Of a stretch of 64,000 bases of DNA, positions 45,903-54,020 are shown in pieces; position 1 is the first letter of the stretch; the number at the start of each line of letters is the position of its first letter. The position numbers and the translations under genes were made by a program. This stretch comes from an uncultured Acidobacteriia bacterium (GTDB lineage Bacteria; Acidobacteriota; Terriglobia; Bryobacterales; Bryobacteraceae): positions 99,222 through 163,221 of the forward strand of contig CAIYVZ010000052.1 in NCBI GenBank assembly GCA_903929755.1, written 5' to 3'. The notes under the pieces are model-generated. The model ran no database searches, had not been told where the DNA came from, and was given only the letters and a program-made list of their open reading frames with translations.

Positions 45903-47133
45903 GCCCCAATACTCTGTGACGAAGCTCGAGTGCAGTGTGTGCACCAAAATATTTCCGGCCGGTCAGCCACACAACCTTTGCGACTGTGGCGGCCCTCTGT
46001 TGGTCCGCTATAACCTGGATCAGGTTCGCGAGTCCTGGTCGCGCGACATTCCGGCTTCCGCGCCCAACAGCATGTGGCGGTATGCCCCGGTGCTGCCGGT
46101 TGCCTCAGAAGCCAACATTGTCTCATTAGGCGAGGGTATGACGCCGCTGCTGCACACGGCGCGGACCGGGAAGCGGATTGGCGCGAACCACCTGATGGTG
46201 AAGGATGAAGGTCTGAATCCAACGGGATCGTTCAAAGCGCGTGGCCTCTCCTGCGCCGTTTCCATGTGCGTGGAACTGGGTTTGCGGCGTCTGGCCATTC
46301 CGTCGGCGGGCAATGCGGCGAGTGCTTTGGCAGCGTATGCGGCCGCAGCCGGCGTTGAGGCCAATATCTTCATGCCTCAGGACGTTCCGCAGTCGAACTT
46401 CATTGAATGCAAGGCTTACGGTGCGAACGTAACGCTGGTGGATGGCCTGATCAGTGATTGCGGCCGAATTGTGGGTGAGCGCAAACAGGCTGAAGGCTGG
46501 TTTGAGATTTCGACCCTGAAGGAGCCCTATCGCATCGAGGGCAAAAAGACGATGGGCTACGAAGTGGCCGAGCAACTGGGCTGGGAACTGCCGGACGTAA
46601 TTTTCTATCCTACCGGGGGCGGCGTCGGCATGATCGGCATGTGGAAGGCGTTCGCGGAGATGGAGGCGATGGGCTGGATTGGCAGTAAGCGGCCCAAAAT
46701 GATTGCGGTTCAGGCCGAAGGTTGCCAGCCTGTCGTTCGGGCGCTGCAGGAAGGCGCGGAAGTTAGCCGGTTCTGGGAAGACGCCTCGACGGTTTCTGCC
46801 GGGTTGCGGGTGCCGAAGCCGCTGGGTGACAGGCTGACGCTCCGGGCCGTGCGCGAAAGCGGCGGCACGGCGATTGCAGTCTCGGATCGTGACACGATTG
46901 ACGCCGGAATCCGCCTCGCGAGCGAAGAAGGCATGTTCGCCGCTCCGGAAGGCGCGGCCTGTATTGCAGCTGCGCAGCGCCTGATATCGGAGGGTTTCCT
47001 GAAAGCAGATGACCGTATCGTGATCTACAACACGGGTTCAGGCCTGAAGTATCTGGAAGCGTATTCCACGCGGTTTCCACGCGATGCTGAAGGTGAAACC
47101 GGGAAACTGGGCGGCTTGATTACGCCGCGCTAG
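45901..47133 (+). CDS. thrC: Threonine synthase
   Basis: PLP enzyme that converts O-phosphohomoserine to threonine. 410 residues. An N-terminal zinc-ribbon is visible (C11, C14, C27, C29), followed by EGMTPLLHT, the Schiff-base Lys 112 in [11 protein letters not shown], and the phosphate loop [13 protein letters not shown]. This is the shorter bacterial/archaeal type, with VFWEDAS-like features near 285. It starts head to head with the lytic transglycosylase gene. No other threonine gene is in the window. Confidence 0.92.
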   Translation: MPQYSVTKLECSVCTKIFPAGQPHNLCDCGGPLLVRYNLDQVRESWSRDIPASAPNSMWRYAPVLPVASEANIVSLGEGMTPLLHTARTGKRIGANHLMVKDEGLNPTGSFKARGLSCAVSMCVELGLRRLAIPSAGNAASALAAYAAAAGVEANIFMPQDVPQSNFIECKAYGANVTLVDGLISDCGRIVGERKQAEGWFEISTLKEPYRIEGKKTMGYEVAEQLGWELPDVIFYPTGGGVGMIGMWKAFAEMEAMGWIGSKRPKMIAVQAEGCQPVVRALQEGAEVSRFWEDASTVSAGLRVPKPLGDRLTLRAVRESGGTAIAVSDRDTIDAGIRLASEEGMFAAPEGAACIAAAQRLISEGFLKADDRIVIYNTGSGLKYLEAYSTRFPRDAEGETGKLGGLITPR

Positions 47134-47176
47134 GTACGGTTTGTAGTTACATATTTGGCGCTATACTGGAGTCTCG

Positions 47177-47377
47177 ATGCTTCAGTTCGAGTGGGACCCC
47201 GCGAAGCGGGGTGAAATCCGCTGGCAGGCGATTGGGCTTGCCGGAGGCCTCGCTGTCCTGCTGGTTGCCCATACGTTCAGGCGGGACGGCGAGGTGATTC
47301 GCCTGATCTCGGCTCGACTTGCTACCAGAAAAGAACGAATTCGATATGAAAACAATCGTGCGCAAGACTTTGAGTGA
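47177..47377 (+). pseudogene. Shortened BrnT-type toxin
   Basis: 66 residues. Both ends match the BrnT family: FEWDPAKRGE at the start and HTFRRDGEVIRLISARLATRKERIRYEN at the end. The middle, where BrnT has its KHGVSFEEA helix and DDP segment (about 30-35 residues), is missing in frame, the break being near RWQAIGLAGG. BrnT is a RelE-like ribonuclease, so loss of this piece should remove activity. The antitoxin gene follows with its start inside this frame. Upstream, TATACT (47162-47167) may be the -10 box. An intact short variant cannot be fully excluded. Confidence 0.7.
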
Positions 47378-47648
47378 CAGTCCGATGACCTTGGCGCGGA
47401 GGCGGAAACTGGCCGCTCTGGCCGAGAGGCCCGATTCGGAGATTGATTTCTCCGATATTCCGCCGCTCACGGACAAGTTCTGGGAGAACGCTGTTCGGAA
47501 TCCGTTCTATCGGCCAGTCAAGCAGCAACTTACCGTGCGTCTGGATGCCGACGTTGTGGCTTGGCTGCGAATGCAGGGGAAGGGCTACCAGACCCGGCTC
47601 AACAGCGTACTCCGTGAAGTGATGGTTCGGGACTTAGCGCAGCGGTAG
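47346..47648 (+). CDS. BrnA-type antitoxin
   Basis: 100 residues from ATG 47346. The C-terminal VRLDADVVAWLRMQGKGYQT followed by RLNSVLREVM is the conserved ribbon-helix-helix segment of BrnA antitoxins; the N-terminal half (SEIDFSDIPPLTDKFW) is the usual toxin-binding part. It overlaps the toxin remnant by 32 bases. It appears complete, so the cell may keep it as a repressor or as protection against related toxins. Confidence 0.88.
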   Translation: MKTIVRKTLSDSPMTLARRRKLAALAERPDSEIDFSDIPPLTDKFWENAVRNPFYRPVKQQLTVRLDADVVAWLRMQGKGYQTRLNSVLREVMVRDLAQR

Positions 47649-47651
47649 ACC

Positions 47652-47668
47652 CCCCGGTTCTGCCGGGG
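47652..47668. other. Small hairpin after brnA, possible IS end
   Basis: CCCCGG, five-base loop, CCGGGG, starting three bases after the brnA stop. No U run follows, so it is a poor intrinsic terminator. IS200/IS605 elements carry subterminal hairpins, and the transposase remnant follows within 100 bases, so it may be the old left end. Confidence 0.35.
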
Positions 47669-47679
47669 AGGCAGCAAGA

Positions 47680-47815
47680 GTTTGACATTTGCAGGAGTCC
47701 ATGGTGGAAACTCCGAACGTGAGCCGCCGAGCACACGAAAGGGAGTTTCACGATGGACGAGTATGGAAGTTTAAGTCATTCGAAGTGGGAGTGTAAATAC
47801 CATGCGAAGTGCCTT
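47680..47815 (+). mobile_element. Front-end remnant of an IS200/IS605-type element
   Basis: The segment from about 47680, including TGGTGGAAACTCCGAAC and a run ending GGGAGTTTCACG before ATG 47753, followed by codons for MDEYGSLSHSKWECKYH, matches my memory of the leader and first residues of Y1 transposases (EYxSLSHSKWxCKYHVVFIPK). After about 20 residues the similarity stops (AKCLIFNTVN). The catalytic HUH motif and tyrosine are absent, so it is dead. It ends about 90 bases before rpmH. Confidence 0.65.
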
Positions 47816-47904
47816 ATTTTCAACACAGTAAACCGTGCTATCGAAAACGGTGGCACATGTTGTACACTAGAGGTTTCTAATCCCCCACACAGTAAGAGAC
47901 ACGA

Positions 47905-48060
47905 ATGCCTAAACGTACTTTCCAACCGAATAACCGTCGTCGCGCGAAAACCCACGGTTTTCGGACCCGCATGAAGACCGCTGATGGTCGTGCAGTAATC
48001 TCCCGCCGCCGCGCCATTGGCCGCAAGAAGCTAACCGTTAGCTCCGAAATTTCCCACTAA
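47905..48060 (+). CDS. rpmH: Ribosomal protein bL34
   Basis: 51 residues from ATG 47905: [20 protein letters not shown], then [22 protein letters not shown], the conserved bL34 sequence with a slightly extended C-terminus (TVSSEISH). First gene of the rpmH-rnpA-yidD-yidC block that is conserved across bacteria. Upstream, TGTACACT (47861-47868) may hold its -10 box. The gene is too short for usual length cut-offs but is certain by sequence. Confidence 0.97.
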   Translation: MPKRTFQPNNRRRAKTHGFRTRMKTADGRAVISRRRAIGRKKLTVSSEISH

Positions 48061-48083
48061 CTGAAGCGCGCGGGGCAACTCAC

Positions 48084-48509
48084 ATAGCTACCCCTCCCCA
48101 TTACGGCTTTCCAAAAAGTGTCCGGCTGCTTAGATCCAGCGATTTCCGCAAAGTCTACGATAACGGGACGCGTCATAGCAGTCCCTATTTTGCAGCGTTT
48201 TGCGTTGCCGGGTCTTCAGATGTCGAAGCTGCGTCCGGCATCCACATCGGCTTCACGACACCCCGGGCACTTGGGAAAGCAGTTGTCCGCAACCGCATCC
48301 GGCGACGGGTGCGCGAAGCTGTGCGGCTTGAATTGGCGGAATTGAGCGCAGCGTGGTCCATCGTGTTCAATCCCCGCCGCAAGACCCTGGAGTGCACACT
48401 CCCCGAACTTCAGGCCGAGGTGAAACGTCTATTCATCAGGTGTTCGGGCATTTCTCAAAAGCAATTGCAAAAGCAATTGGAATCCTCCTCAGGGGTTACA
48501 AGCTCCTGA
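48084..48509 (+). CDS. rnpA: Ribonuclease P protein component, unusual start
   Basis: Protein partner of RNase P RNA in tRNA 5' maturation. The core is clear: [48 protein letters not shown] (the RNR motif), then [19 protein letters not shown]. The frame is open only from 48042 (TAG at 48039), and from there to the core no ATG, GTG or TTG occurs in frame. I place the start tentatively at ATA 48084, eight bases after GGGG (48072-48075), giving 141 residues; CTG 48126 would cut into the core. The 3' end overlaps yidD by 70 bases. Confidence 0.88.
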   Translation: MATPPHYGFPKSVRLLRSSDFRKVYDNGTRHSSPYFAAFCVAGSSDVEAASGIHIGFTTPRALGKAVVRNRIRRRVREAVRLELAELSAAWSIVFNPRRKTLECTLPELQAEVKRLFIRCSGISQKQLQKQLESSSGVTSS

Positions 48510-48676
48510 TCTCCCCCCTCCTTCCATCCGCCTGCCGTTTTCATCCGACTTGTTCGGAATACATGAGGCAGGCCGTAGAAATCCATGGGCCAGCGCAAGG
48601 TGTCTGGCTCGGTTTGAAGCGGCTCGGCCGCTGCCATCCATTTCATGAAGGCGGGGTAGACCCCGTCCCGCGCTGA
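48440..48676 (+). CDS. yidD: Membrane protein insertion efficiency factor YidD
   Basis: 78 residues from GTG 48440, which lies inside the 3' end of rnp[23 protein letters not shown] is the conserved YidD sequence with its cysteines, followed by [28 protein letters not shown]. The protein is membrane-associated and helps the YidC insertase. Long overlap between rnpA and yidD is common. Stop is 17 bases before the yidC ATG. Confidence 0.93.
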   Translation: MFGHFSKAIAKAIGILLRGYKLLISPLLPSACRFHPTCSEYMRQAVEIHGPAQGVWLGLKRLGRCHPFHEGGVDPVPR

Positions 48677-48693
48677 GGGAATTGAAACCACGA

Positions 48694-50427
48694 ATGAGCT
48701 CACCTACACCTAACTCCCCCAAAAAAAAGCTGACCAGCGAATTGCGCATGGTCCTCGCGTTCGCGCTTATGGGGATCATTTTGTTCGGCACGCAGTGGCT
48801 GTACAAGAAGCTTGGCTATGCCACGGCGACCCCTCCGGAGACGACGGCGCAAACAACGAAGAGTCCTGCAGCTGGTACGACTAAGCCCCAGGATTCGAAG
48901 CCTGCTATGGACGCATCTCTGGCCGCAGGCGGTCCGGACGCTGCTTCTCAGCCGGTAGTCGCCTCGAACGAGACCGAGTTTGCCCTGGACACCTCGGTCT
49001 ATCACATTGTTTTCACGAATCGCGGAGCGGCCGTAAAAAGCTGGACGCTGCGTCAGTTTTCGGACAGTCACGGTAACGCGCTGGAGTTGGTGAATACGAA
49101 AGCGGCCTCGAAGACCGGGCTGCCTTTCACTGTCCGCTTCCGCCAGAACGGCCCGACATCCGACCTGAACGCGGCTCTTTGGGTTGCGCACCCGCAGGCT
49201 GATGGCCTGGGGGTTACCTACGCATTTTCCGACGGCCAGACGACCGCTTCGAAGACGTTCTCGTTCACCAAAGATGGCTATCTGGTTCAATTCGCGGATG
49301 AAGTGAAGATGGGGGGGCAGAGTCTGCCCCACCTGGTACAGTGGCGCGGCGGCTTTGGTGACATGGCGGTGGAAGCACCGGAAGCACATCAGGCGATGAT
49401 CCACTATGATCTGAGCTCCAATAAACTGGTGTCCGAGCCTGCCAAGACAGCGAAGAACGGCCCCCTGCCCACCGACGGCAACTTCTCTTTTGCGGGCATT
49501 GAGGATCAGTACTTTACCGCAGTCTTCCTGGCACCCCTGACCAATCAGCTACAAACCACCATGTTCAGCGATTCGGTTGGCACGTACGTCAAGAACGAAG
49601 AAGTGCCGTTTCCGGGGATCGCGGTTGGCGGCGAAGGTCGCAATCAACTGGGGTTGTTTGTGGGCCCGAAGAAACTGAGTGAATTGCAGAACGTGAATCC
49701 GAAGCTCGCGAATGTGATTGACTGGGGCTGGTTTGGCCTGATCGCGAAGCCGTTATTCCTTGTTTTGCAGTGGATGAACGCCGGCTATGTGCACAACTAC
49801 GGTTGGGCCATTATGCTGCTGACGCTGGCGATTAACGTGGCCATGTTCCCGCTGAAGCTGGCGAATCTGAAGTCGATGCGGAAGATGCAGGCATTGCAGC
49901 CTGAACTAAACCGGATCAATGAGAAGTACAAGGGTCTCTCGATGACGGACCCCAAGGCCCAGAAAAAGCAGGAAGAAACCATGGCGCTGTATAAAGTGCA
50001 TGGTGTGAATCCGATGGGTGGCTGCCTGCCCATGTTGATTCAGTTGCCCTTCCTGTACGCTTTCTATAAAGTTCTCTCGGTGACCGTGGAACTGCGGCAC
50101 GCCGAATGGCTTTGGATCCACGACCTTTCGCAGCCGGAGCAACTGGCGATCCGGGTTCTGCCAATCATTATGGTGGCTTCCAGCTTCCTGATGCAGAAGA
50201 TGACGCCGATGGCGGGCGGTGACCCCAGCCAGCAAAAAGTGATGCAGTTTATGCCCCTGATGTGGGGTTACTTCTTCTGGTCGGCCTCCAGTGGTCTGGT
50301 GTTATACTGGCTAACCAGCAACTTGGTCGGGATTGCGCAGCAGTGGTTTTTCAACAAAACCGCGCCGCTGAGCACGGTTCTGATCCAGGCTTCAAATAAC
50401 TCCAGGGACGGCAGGAAAAAGGGTTGA
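48694..50427 (+). CDS. yidC: Membrane protein insertase YidC
   Basis: 577 residues from ATG 48694 (TTG 48682 is possible). N-terminal membrane helix (MVLAFALMGIILFGTQWLY), a large periplasmic beta domain (about 85-345; typical of Gram-negative YidC), then the five-helix insertase core (GWFGLIAKPLFLVLQWMN, WAIMLLTLAINVAMFPLKL, MGGCLPMLIQLPFLYAFYKVL). The conserved arginine in the groove region is at KLANLKSMRKMQ. It inserts proteins into the inner membrane with or without Sec. Stop overlaps the R3H gene by 4 bases. Confidence 0.96.
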   Translation: MSSPTPNSPKKKLTSELRMVLAFALMGIILFGTQWLYKKLGYATATPPETTAQTTKSPAAGTTKPQDSKPAMDASLAAGGPDAASQPVVASNETEFALDTSVYHIVFTNRGAAVKSWTLRQFSDSHGNALELVNTKAASKTGLPFTVRFRQNGPTSDLNAALWVAHPQADGLGVTYAFSDGQTTASKTFSFTKDGYLVQFADEVKMGGQSLPHLVQWRGGFGDMAVEAPEAHQAMIHYDLSSNKLVSEPAKTAKNGPLPTDGNFSFAGIEDQYFTAVFLAPLTNQLQTTMFSDSVGTYVKNEEVPFPGIAVGGEGRNQLGLFVGPKKLSELQNVNPKLANVIDWGWFGLIAKPLFLVLQWMNAGYVHNYGWAIMLLTLAINVAMFPLKLANLKSMRKMQALQPELNRINEKYKGLSMTDPKAQKKQEETMALYKVHGVNPMGGCLPMLIQLPFLYAFYKVLSVTVELRHAEWLWIHDLSQPEQLAIRVLPIIMVASSFLMQKMTPMAGGDPSQQKVMQFMPLMWGYFFWSASSGLVLYWLTSNLVGIAQQWFFNKTAPLSTVLIQASNNSRDGRKKG

Positions 50428-51143
50428 CGACAAAGTATTCGGTTCACGAAACCGGACCGCGCATCGAAGCGTTCCTCAATCAAATCATCAGCGGCGCTGG
50501 TTTTGATCTGACGTTTAAGATCGGTCCCGGAGACCAGAGTAACCCCGAGTTTGAAAACCCGGACCTGGTGGTACAGTTCCAGGGCGGTGACATTGAAATG
50601 TTGCTCGCCAACAAAGCAGAACTACTGCTGGCGATGGAACTGGTAACGATGGAGTTGCTCCGGATGCACTCCGACGATCATTCGCGGATTTCGTTCGATG
50701 CCAACGACTATCGTGCTCTGCGTTTTGAAGAATTGCGCAGCAGTGCGCTCGATGCAGCCGAGCGTGTGAAGCATACAGGTAACTATTTTCGGTTTAATCC
50801 GATGAATAGCCGGGAACGCCGTTTGATTCATATTGCGTTGCGCCATGAGCCTGCAGTCCGCAGCGAGAGTTGTGGCACGGGGCCCCAGCGCGGCGTCGTT
50901 ATCTATCCGGCCAGCATGGCTTCGATTCCGGATCTCCCGCCTTTGCCGAGACCTGTAACGCACGGTTTTGCCGATGGACCCCGCCCGGCAAGTCCGGGTG
51001 GTGATCGTCGCGATGACCGCCGCGGTGGTCGGCCTGGTTTTGGTGGCGGACGCCCCGGTGGTGGTGGTGGACGCGACCGTGGCCCACGCGGGCCTGGTGG
51101 CCCCGGCGGCGGACGTGACCGTGGTCCCCGCGGCCCCCGCTAG
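50424..51143 (+). CDS. KhpB/Jag-like R3H RNA-binding protein with Arg/Gly tail
   Basis: 239 residues from TTG 50424, in the position of jag/khpB after yidC. The R3H domain (about 95-162) is normal: [15 protein letters not shown] and [10 protein letters not shown]. The preceding KH region (about 12-82) keeps length and pattern but where KhpB has the GxxG loop it reads [13 protein letters not shown], so this KH surface is degenerate. The Jag-N domain is absent. Residues 187-239 are a low-complexity tail of G, R, P and D ([15 protein letters not shown] and similar), like an RGG box, likely disordered and RNA-binding. KhpB proteins bind many small RNAs and affect cell shape (family knowledge). 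Confidence 0.88.
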   Translation: MTTKYSVHETGPRIEAFLNQIISGAGFDLTFKIGPGDQSNPEFENPDLVVQFQGGDIEMLLANKAELLLAMELVTMELLRMHSDDHSRISFDANDYRALRFEELRSSALDAAERVKHTGNYFRFNPMNSRERRLIHIALRHEPAVRSESCGTGPQRGVVIYPASMASIPDLPPLPRPVTHGFADGPRPASPGGDRRDDRRGGRPGFGGGRPGGGGGRDRGPRGPGGPGGGRDRGPRGPR

Positions 51144-51166
51144 CTGCCAGGCCTCGAAGGCACGGC

Positions 51167-52501
51167 TTGCATCTTAACGACACAATTGCTGCTATTTCAA
51201 CACCGCCTGGTCGCGGGGGGATTGGGATCGTGCGCGTTTCCGGACCCTTGGCCGCAGAGGTTGCGCGGTCTGTTTGTCGGTTGTCGGGTGAACTCCGCCC
51301 CTGGTCGGCGACATTGGGCTCGCTGGTTGATGAGGATGGCCAATTGGTTGACGAGGTTGTCGTCAGCTACTTTGCCAAACCCCGCTCTTATACCGCTGAA
51401 GACGTCATTGAAATTGCCTGCCATGGCGCGCCGGTAATTCTGCGGCATTGTCTGGATCGTGCGGTTTCAGCAGGTGCACGCCTGGCCGAGCCTGGTGAAT
51501 TCACGCTGCGGGCGGTTGTGAATGGCCGTATTGACCTTCCGCAGGCCGAAGGCGTACGAGATCTGATTGCAGCTACTACGCTCTACCAGGCACGAATTGC
51601 AGCCCGGCAAACGCAGGGCGCAGTTTCAAAGCGGCTGGCACCGGTTAAGGCCCAATTAATTGAGCTTATCGCGCTGATGGAAGCCGGGATTGACTTCGCT
51701 GAGGACGACATTAGTGTCGCCCCCGCTACTGAGTTACTACGACGTGTCAATCCGGTTATTGAGCAAACGGTCGCCCTGGCACGAAGCTTTATCTACGGCA
51801 ATCTGGTTCGCGAAGGCTTCTCGCTGGCGATTGTAGGCGTCCCCAATGCGGGCAAGAGCAGTCTGTTTAACGCCCTGCTGGAGCAGGATCGCGCCATCGT
51901 GACCGAAATTGCCGGGACCACGCGCGATCTGGTGTCGGAGACTGCCGAAATCTGCGGGATTCCTGTCCGGCTGGTGGATACGGCCGGAATTCGAGAGTCC
52001 GAAGAGCGCGTTGAGAAACTAGGCATCGAGAAAAGCTACGAAGCGATGGCCGATGCCGATCTGACGCTGGTGGTGATCGATGGCACGGCACCGAGAGACG
52101 GTGACCTGATCGGCAAGGCTCGCTCACAGGGCCACTGCCTGGTCGCCGCCAATAAATGCGATTTGCCGGGGTTCATCACAGCTGAAGACGAGTTGGCCGT
52201 ATCTGCCGTCACAGGGCAGGGAATCGCCGAACTCCGCGAGGCTATCGTGGATACCCTGGCACCTCGCGGAGAGCTCGAACTTTCCGGAGGCTTCATTACC
52301 AGCCTGCGGCAACAGCAGTTACTCCGCGAGGCGTCCGAATTGCTGTCCGATGCGCGTGAGGCCATCCACCATGGGCTGCCGCACGAGGTGATCATGATTC
52401 ATCTGGACGGCGCGCTGCAATCTCTGGGCGCCATAGCCGGCGCCACCAGTGCGGACGATATCCTGAACCGCATCTTCTCCACCTTCTGTATCGGGAAGTA
52501 G
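51167..52501 (+). CDS. mnmE: tRNA modification GTPase MnmE
   Basis: 444 residues from TTG 51167. The THF-binding N-terminal domain ([21 protein letters not shown]), the G domain with [23 protein letters not shown] and NKCD, and the C-terminal FCIGK with catalytic cysteine are all intact. With MnmG it modifies the wobble uridine of several tRNAs (cmnm5U). No mnmG is in the window. The stop codon directly abuts the stop of the convergent cupin gene. Confidence 0.96.
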   Translation: MHLNDTIAAISTPPGRGGIGIVRVSGPLAAEVARSVCRLSGELRPWSATLGSLVDEDGQLVDEVVVSYFAKPRSYTAEDVIEIACHGAPVILRHCLDRAVSAGARLAEPGEFTLRAVVNGRIDLPQAEGVRDLIAATTLYQARIAARQTQGAVSKRLAPVKAQLIELIALMEAGIDFAEDDISVAPATELLRRVNPVIEQTVALARSFIYGNLVREGFSLAIVGVPNAGKSSLFNALLEQDRAIVTEIAGTTRDLVSETAEICGIPVRLVDTAGIRESEERVEKLGIEKSYEAMADADLTLVVIDGTAPRDGDLIGKARSQGHCLVAANKCDLPGFITAEDELAVSAVTGQGIAELREAIVDTLAPRGELELSGGFITSLRQQQLLREASELLSDAREAIHHGLPHEVIMIHLDGALQSLGAIAGATSADDILNRIFSTFCIGK

Positions 52502-53158
52502 TTAGTACTTCAACTCAACAACGATCACCTCGACAGGCTTGTCCAGTGTATTCAATTCGCTGTGTTTCCCCGCGCCGCCCTGCATAATATCGCCGGCCTT
52601 ACGCGGGGTCTCATCCACCTTCCCATCAACCGTCGTCACCCGGGCCTTCGCGTCGGTCAGGTAGACCATGATGCGGTTCAGTTGGTGCTCATGCAGCGGC
52701 GCGGCCTCATGGGCCCCGAAATGGACGCGAAAGACGCGGACCTGGTCGTTTTCAAACTCCAGTTTGTAGTGCTTTGTATCTACCTTGAGGGGATCGAGGG
52801 CCGTGGTCACTTTCTTGCCCGCGCCCGGCTTCTTCAGTTCGATCTCTATAATTCCCACGGGATTCGGGGTGGATACTGCTGCCGCATGCGCCCCGCCTCC
52901 CGGACTCCACAGCACCTGGCCCTCCTTAAACTTCAGGATCGACTTCTTGCCGTCCGCAAATTCGAAGTCCTGTGAGCCAGCGTTTTTGTAGATCATCACC
53001 CGGTTGGCTTTATGCTCATGCATCTTTGTCTTTTCGTGAGGCTGCACCACCACGTCCAGAACGCGCACATCGTCGTTATCGATGGGTGTCTTGATGGTTT
53101 CAGCGGCGAACAGGAAGGAACAGGCGGTTGCGGCGATCAAAAAGGGCGTAAGGCGCAT
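52502..53158 (-). CDS. Exported double-cupin protein
   Basis: 218 residues from ATG 53158 with signal peptide (RLTPFLIAATACSFLFAAE). Two cupin modules, each with the same metal-binding core: KMHEHKANRVMIYK in the first and PLHEHQLNRIMVYLTD in the second, and a second conserved motif around GQVLWSPGGGAH and GDIMQGGAGKHSE. Internal duplication is clear. Bicupins include oxalate decarboxylase-type enzymes, but the spacing and the missing glutamate after HxH make a binding or sensing role as likely. Function unknown. It follows the GT9 gene by 20 bases on the same strand. Confidence 0.8.
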   Translation of the reverse strand: MRLTPFLIAATACSFLFAAETIKTPIDNDDVRVLDVVVQPHEKTKMHEHKANRVMIYKNAGSQDFEFADGKKSILKFKEGQVLWSPGGGAHAAAVSTPNPVGIIEIELKKPGAGKKVTTALDPLKVDTKHYKLEFENDQVRVFRVHFGAHEAAPLHEHQLNRIMVYLTDAKARVTTVDGKVDETPRKAGDIMQGGAGKHSELNTLDKPVEVIVVELKY

Positions 53159-53178
53159 GGGAGGGATTCTCTCACGGA

Positions 53179-53940
53179 TCACGTGCCGGTTACAAGCCGA
53201 ACCGCGTGAGCGATCCCTCTCGGCGCCCATTCCGTTGGTCTGGTGGCAGAAAACAGGGCCAGGGTCGGGGTACCTACGGCTGCGGCAAGGTGCGAAATTC
53301 CAGAGTCATTCCCAACATAAACCTTCGCTCCGGCCAGCCAGCAGGCCAGGTCGTACAGGTCCGGGATCCGGACCGCACCGGGGAGGTCTTCCTCAGGTCC
53401 GGCAAGCCAGTGGACTGGCATGTGACGGGCAAGGCGCGAGGCATGTTGTTCGAACAAGGCCATCGGGGCTCTCTTGGCGGCACTGCTGGCAAATGGGTGG
53501 ATTGCCGCGAACGTTCGGGGCCGCGGAGGGCAGCGAATTGCCGGGTTCCATGTAATCTTTTGTGCGCCGGATGTTTGTGCAAGGATGTCGCGTGCCTGTC
53601 GATTGTAGAAGGCAGTCGCGTGGATTCCGGGGTCGGGTAACGCTTTCAGAAAGGTAACGGGCAACTCCAAACGTTCCAGTTCCTCCCGTCCGGTTGCCGA
53701 CCATGAAATGATCGAATCAAAGCCATTTAAGCGCGCTACTACGTCATCTGCCGGTAAGAGACCAAGTCTGCTGAGTCCCGATGTGCCCAGCGAAATTGCC
53801 CGATCAGCGAATTTCCCCAGAGGAACGTTCTGTTCGGCACACCAAACCTCGGTATAGTTTGCTTTCAGGGCGTGCAGGGCCGGCAAACTGAGGATAAAGT
53901 CGCCGATGGCGCCAGGCCGGATCAGAAGTCGCCGTGTCAT
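53179..53940 (-). CDS. GT9-family glycosyltransferase (heptosyltransferase-like)
   Basis: 253 residues from ATG 53940, shorter than the usual 320-350. RRLLIRPGAIGDFILSLPAL at the N-terminus and VGNDSGISHLAAAVGTPTLALF with following PTEWAPRG at the C-terminus are family marks of LPS heptosyltransferases (ADP-heptose donor). It would add a sugar to LPS core or another glycolipid on the inner membrane face. The compact length suggests one of the minor GT9 branches. Divergent from cysM by 80 bases. Confidence 0.85.
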   Translation of the reverse strand: MTRRLLIRPGAIGDFILSLPALHALKANYTEVWCAEQNVPLGKFADRAISLGTSGLSRLGLLPADDVVARLNGFDSIISWSATGREELERLELPVTFLKALPDPGIHATAFYNRQARDILAQTSGAQKITWNPAIRCPPRPRTFAAIHPFASSAAKRAPMALFEQHASRLARHMPVHWLAGPEEDLPGAVRIPDLYDLACWLAGAKVYVGNDSGISHLAAAVGTPTLALFSATRPTEWAPRGIAHAVRLVTGT

Positions 53941-53982
53941 TCGATTATGAATCCTGGCGTGAATCGCAGAGGTGCCGAATTG

Positions 53983-54007
53983 AATCTCTAATTGTAAGAT
54001 AGAGATT
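53983..54007. promoter_or_regulatory. Inverted repeat upstream of cysM
   Basis: AATCTCTA (53983-53990) and TAGAGATT (54000-54007) are perfect 8-base arms around a 9-base spacer containing TAAGAT, which resembles a -10 box. It lies 13 bases before the cysM ATG and 43 bases from the divergent GT9 start, so it could be an operator for the cysteine operon. Confidence 0.45.
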
Positions 54008-54020
54008 GTCCGGATTCCCC

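Noticed and set aside
47649..47904. Possible replication origin next to rpmH-rnpA
   Set aside because: The gene block is often near oriC, but no DnaA-box cluster (TTATNCACA) or AT-rich unwinding element is seen, and no dnaA is present in the window.
47753..47974. 73-codon frame starting at the transposase remnant and running into rpmH
   Set aside because: Only the first 20 or so codons match a transposase; the rest is rpmH in another frame.
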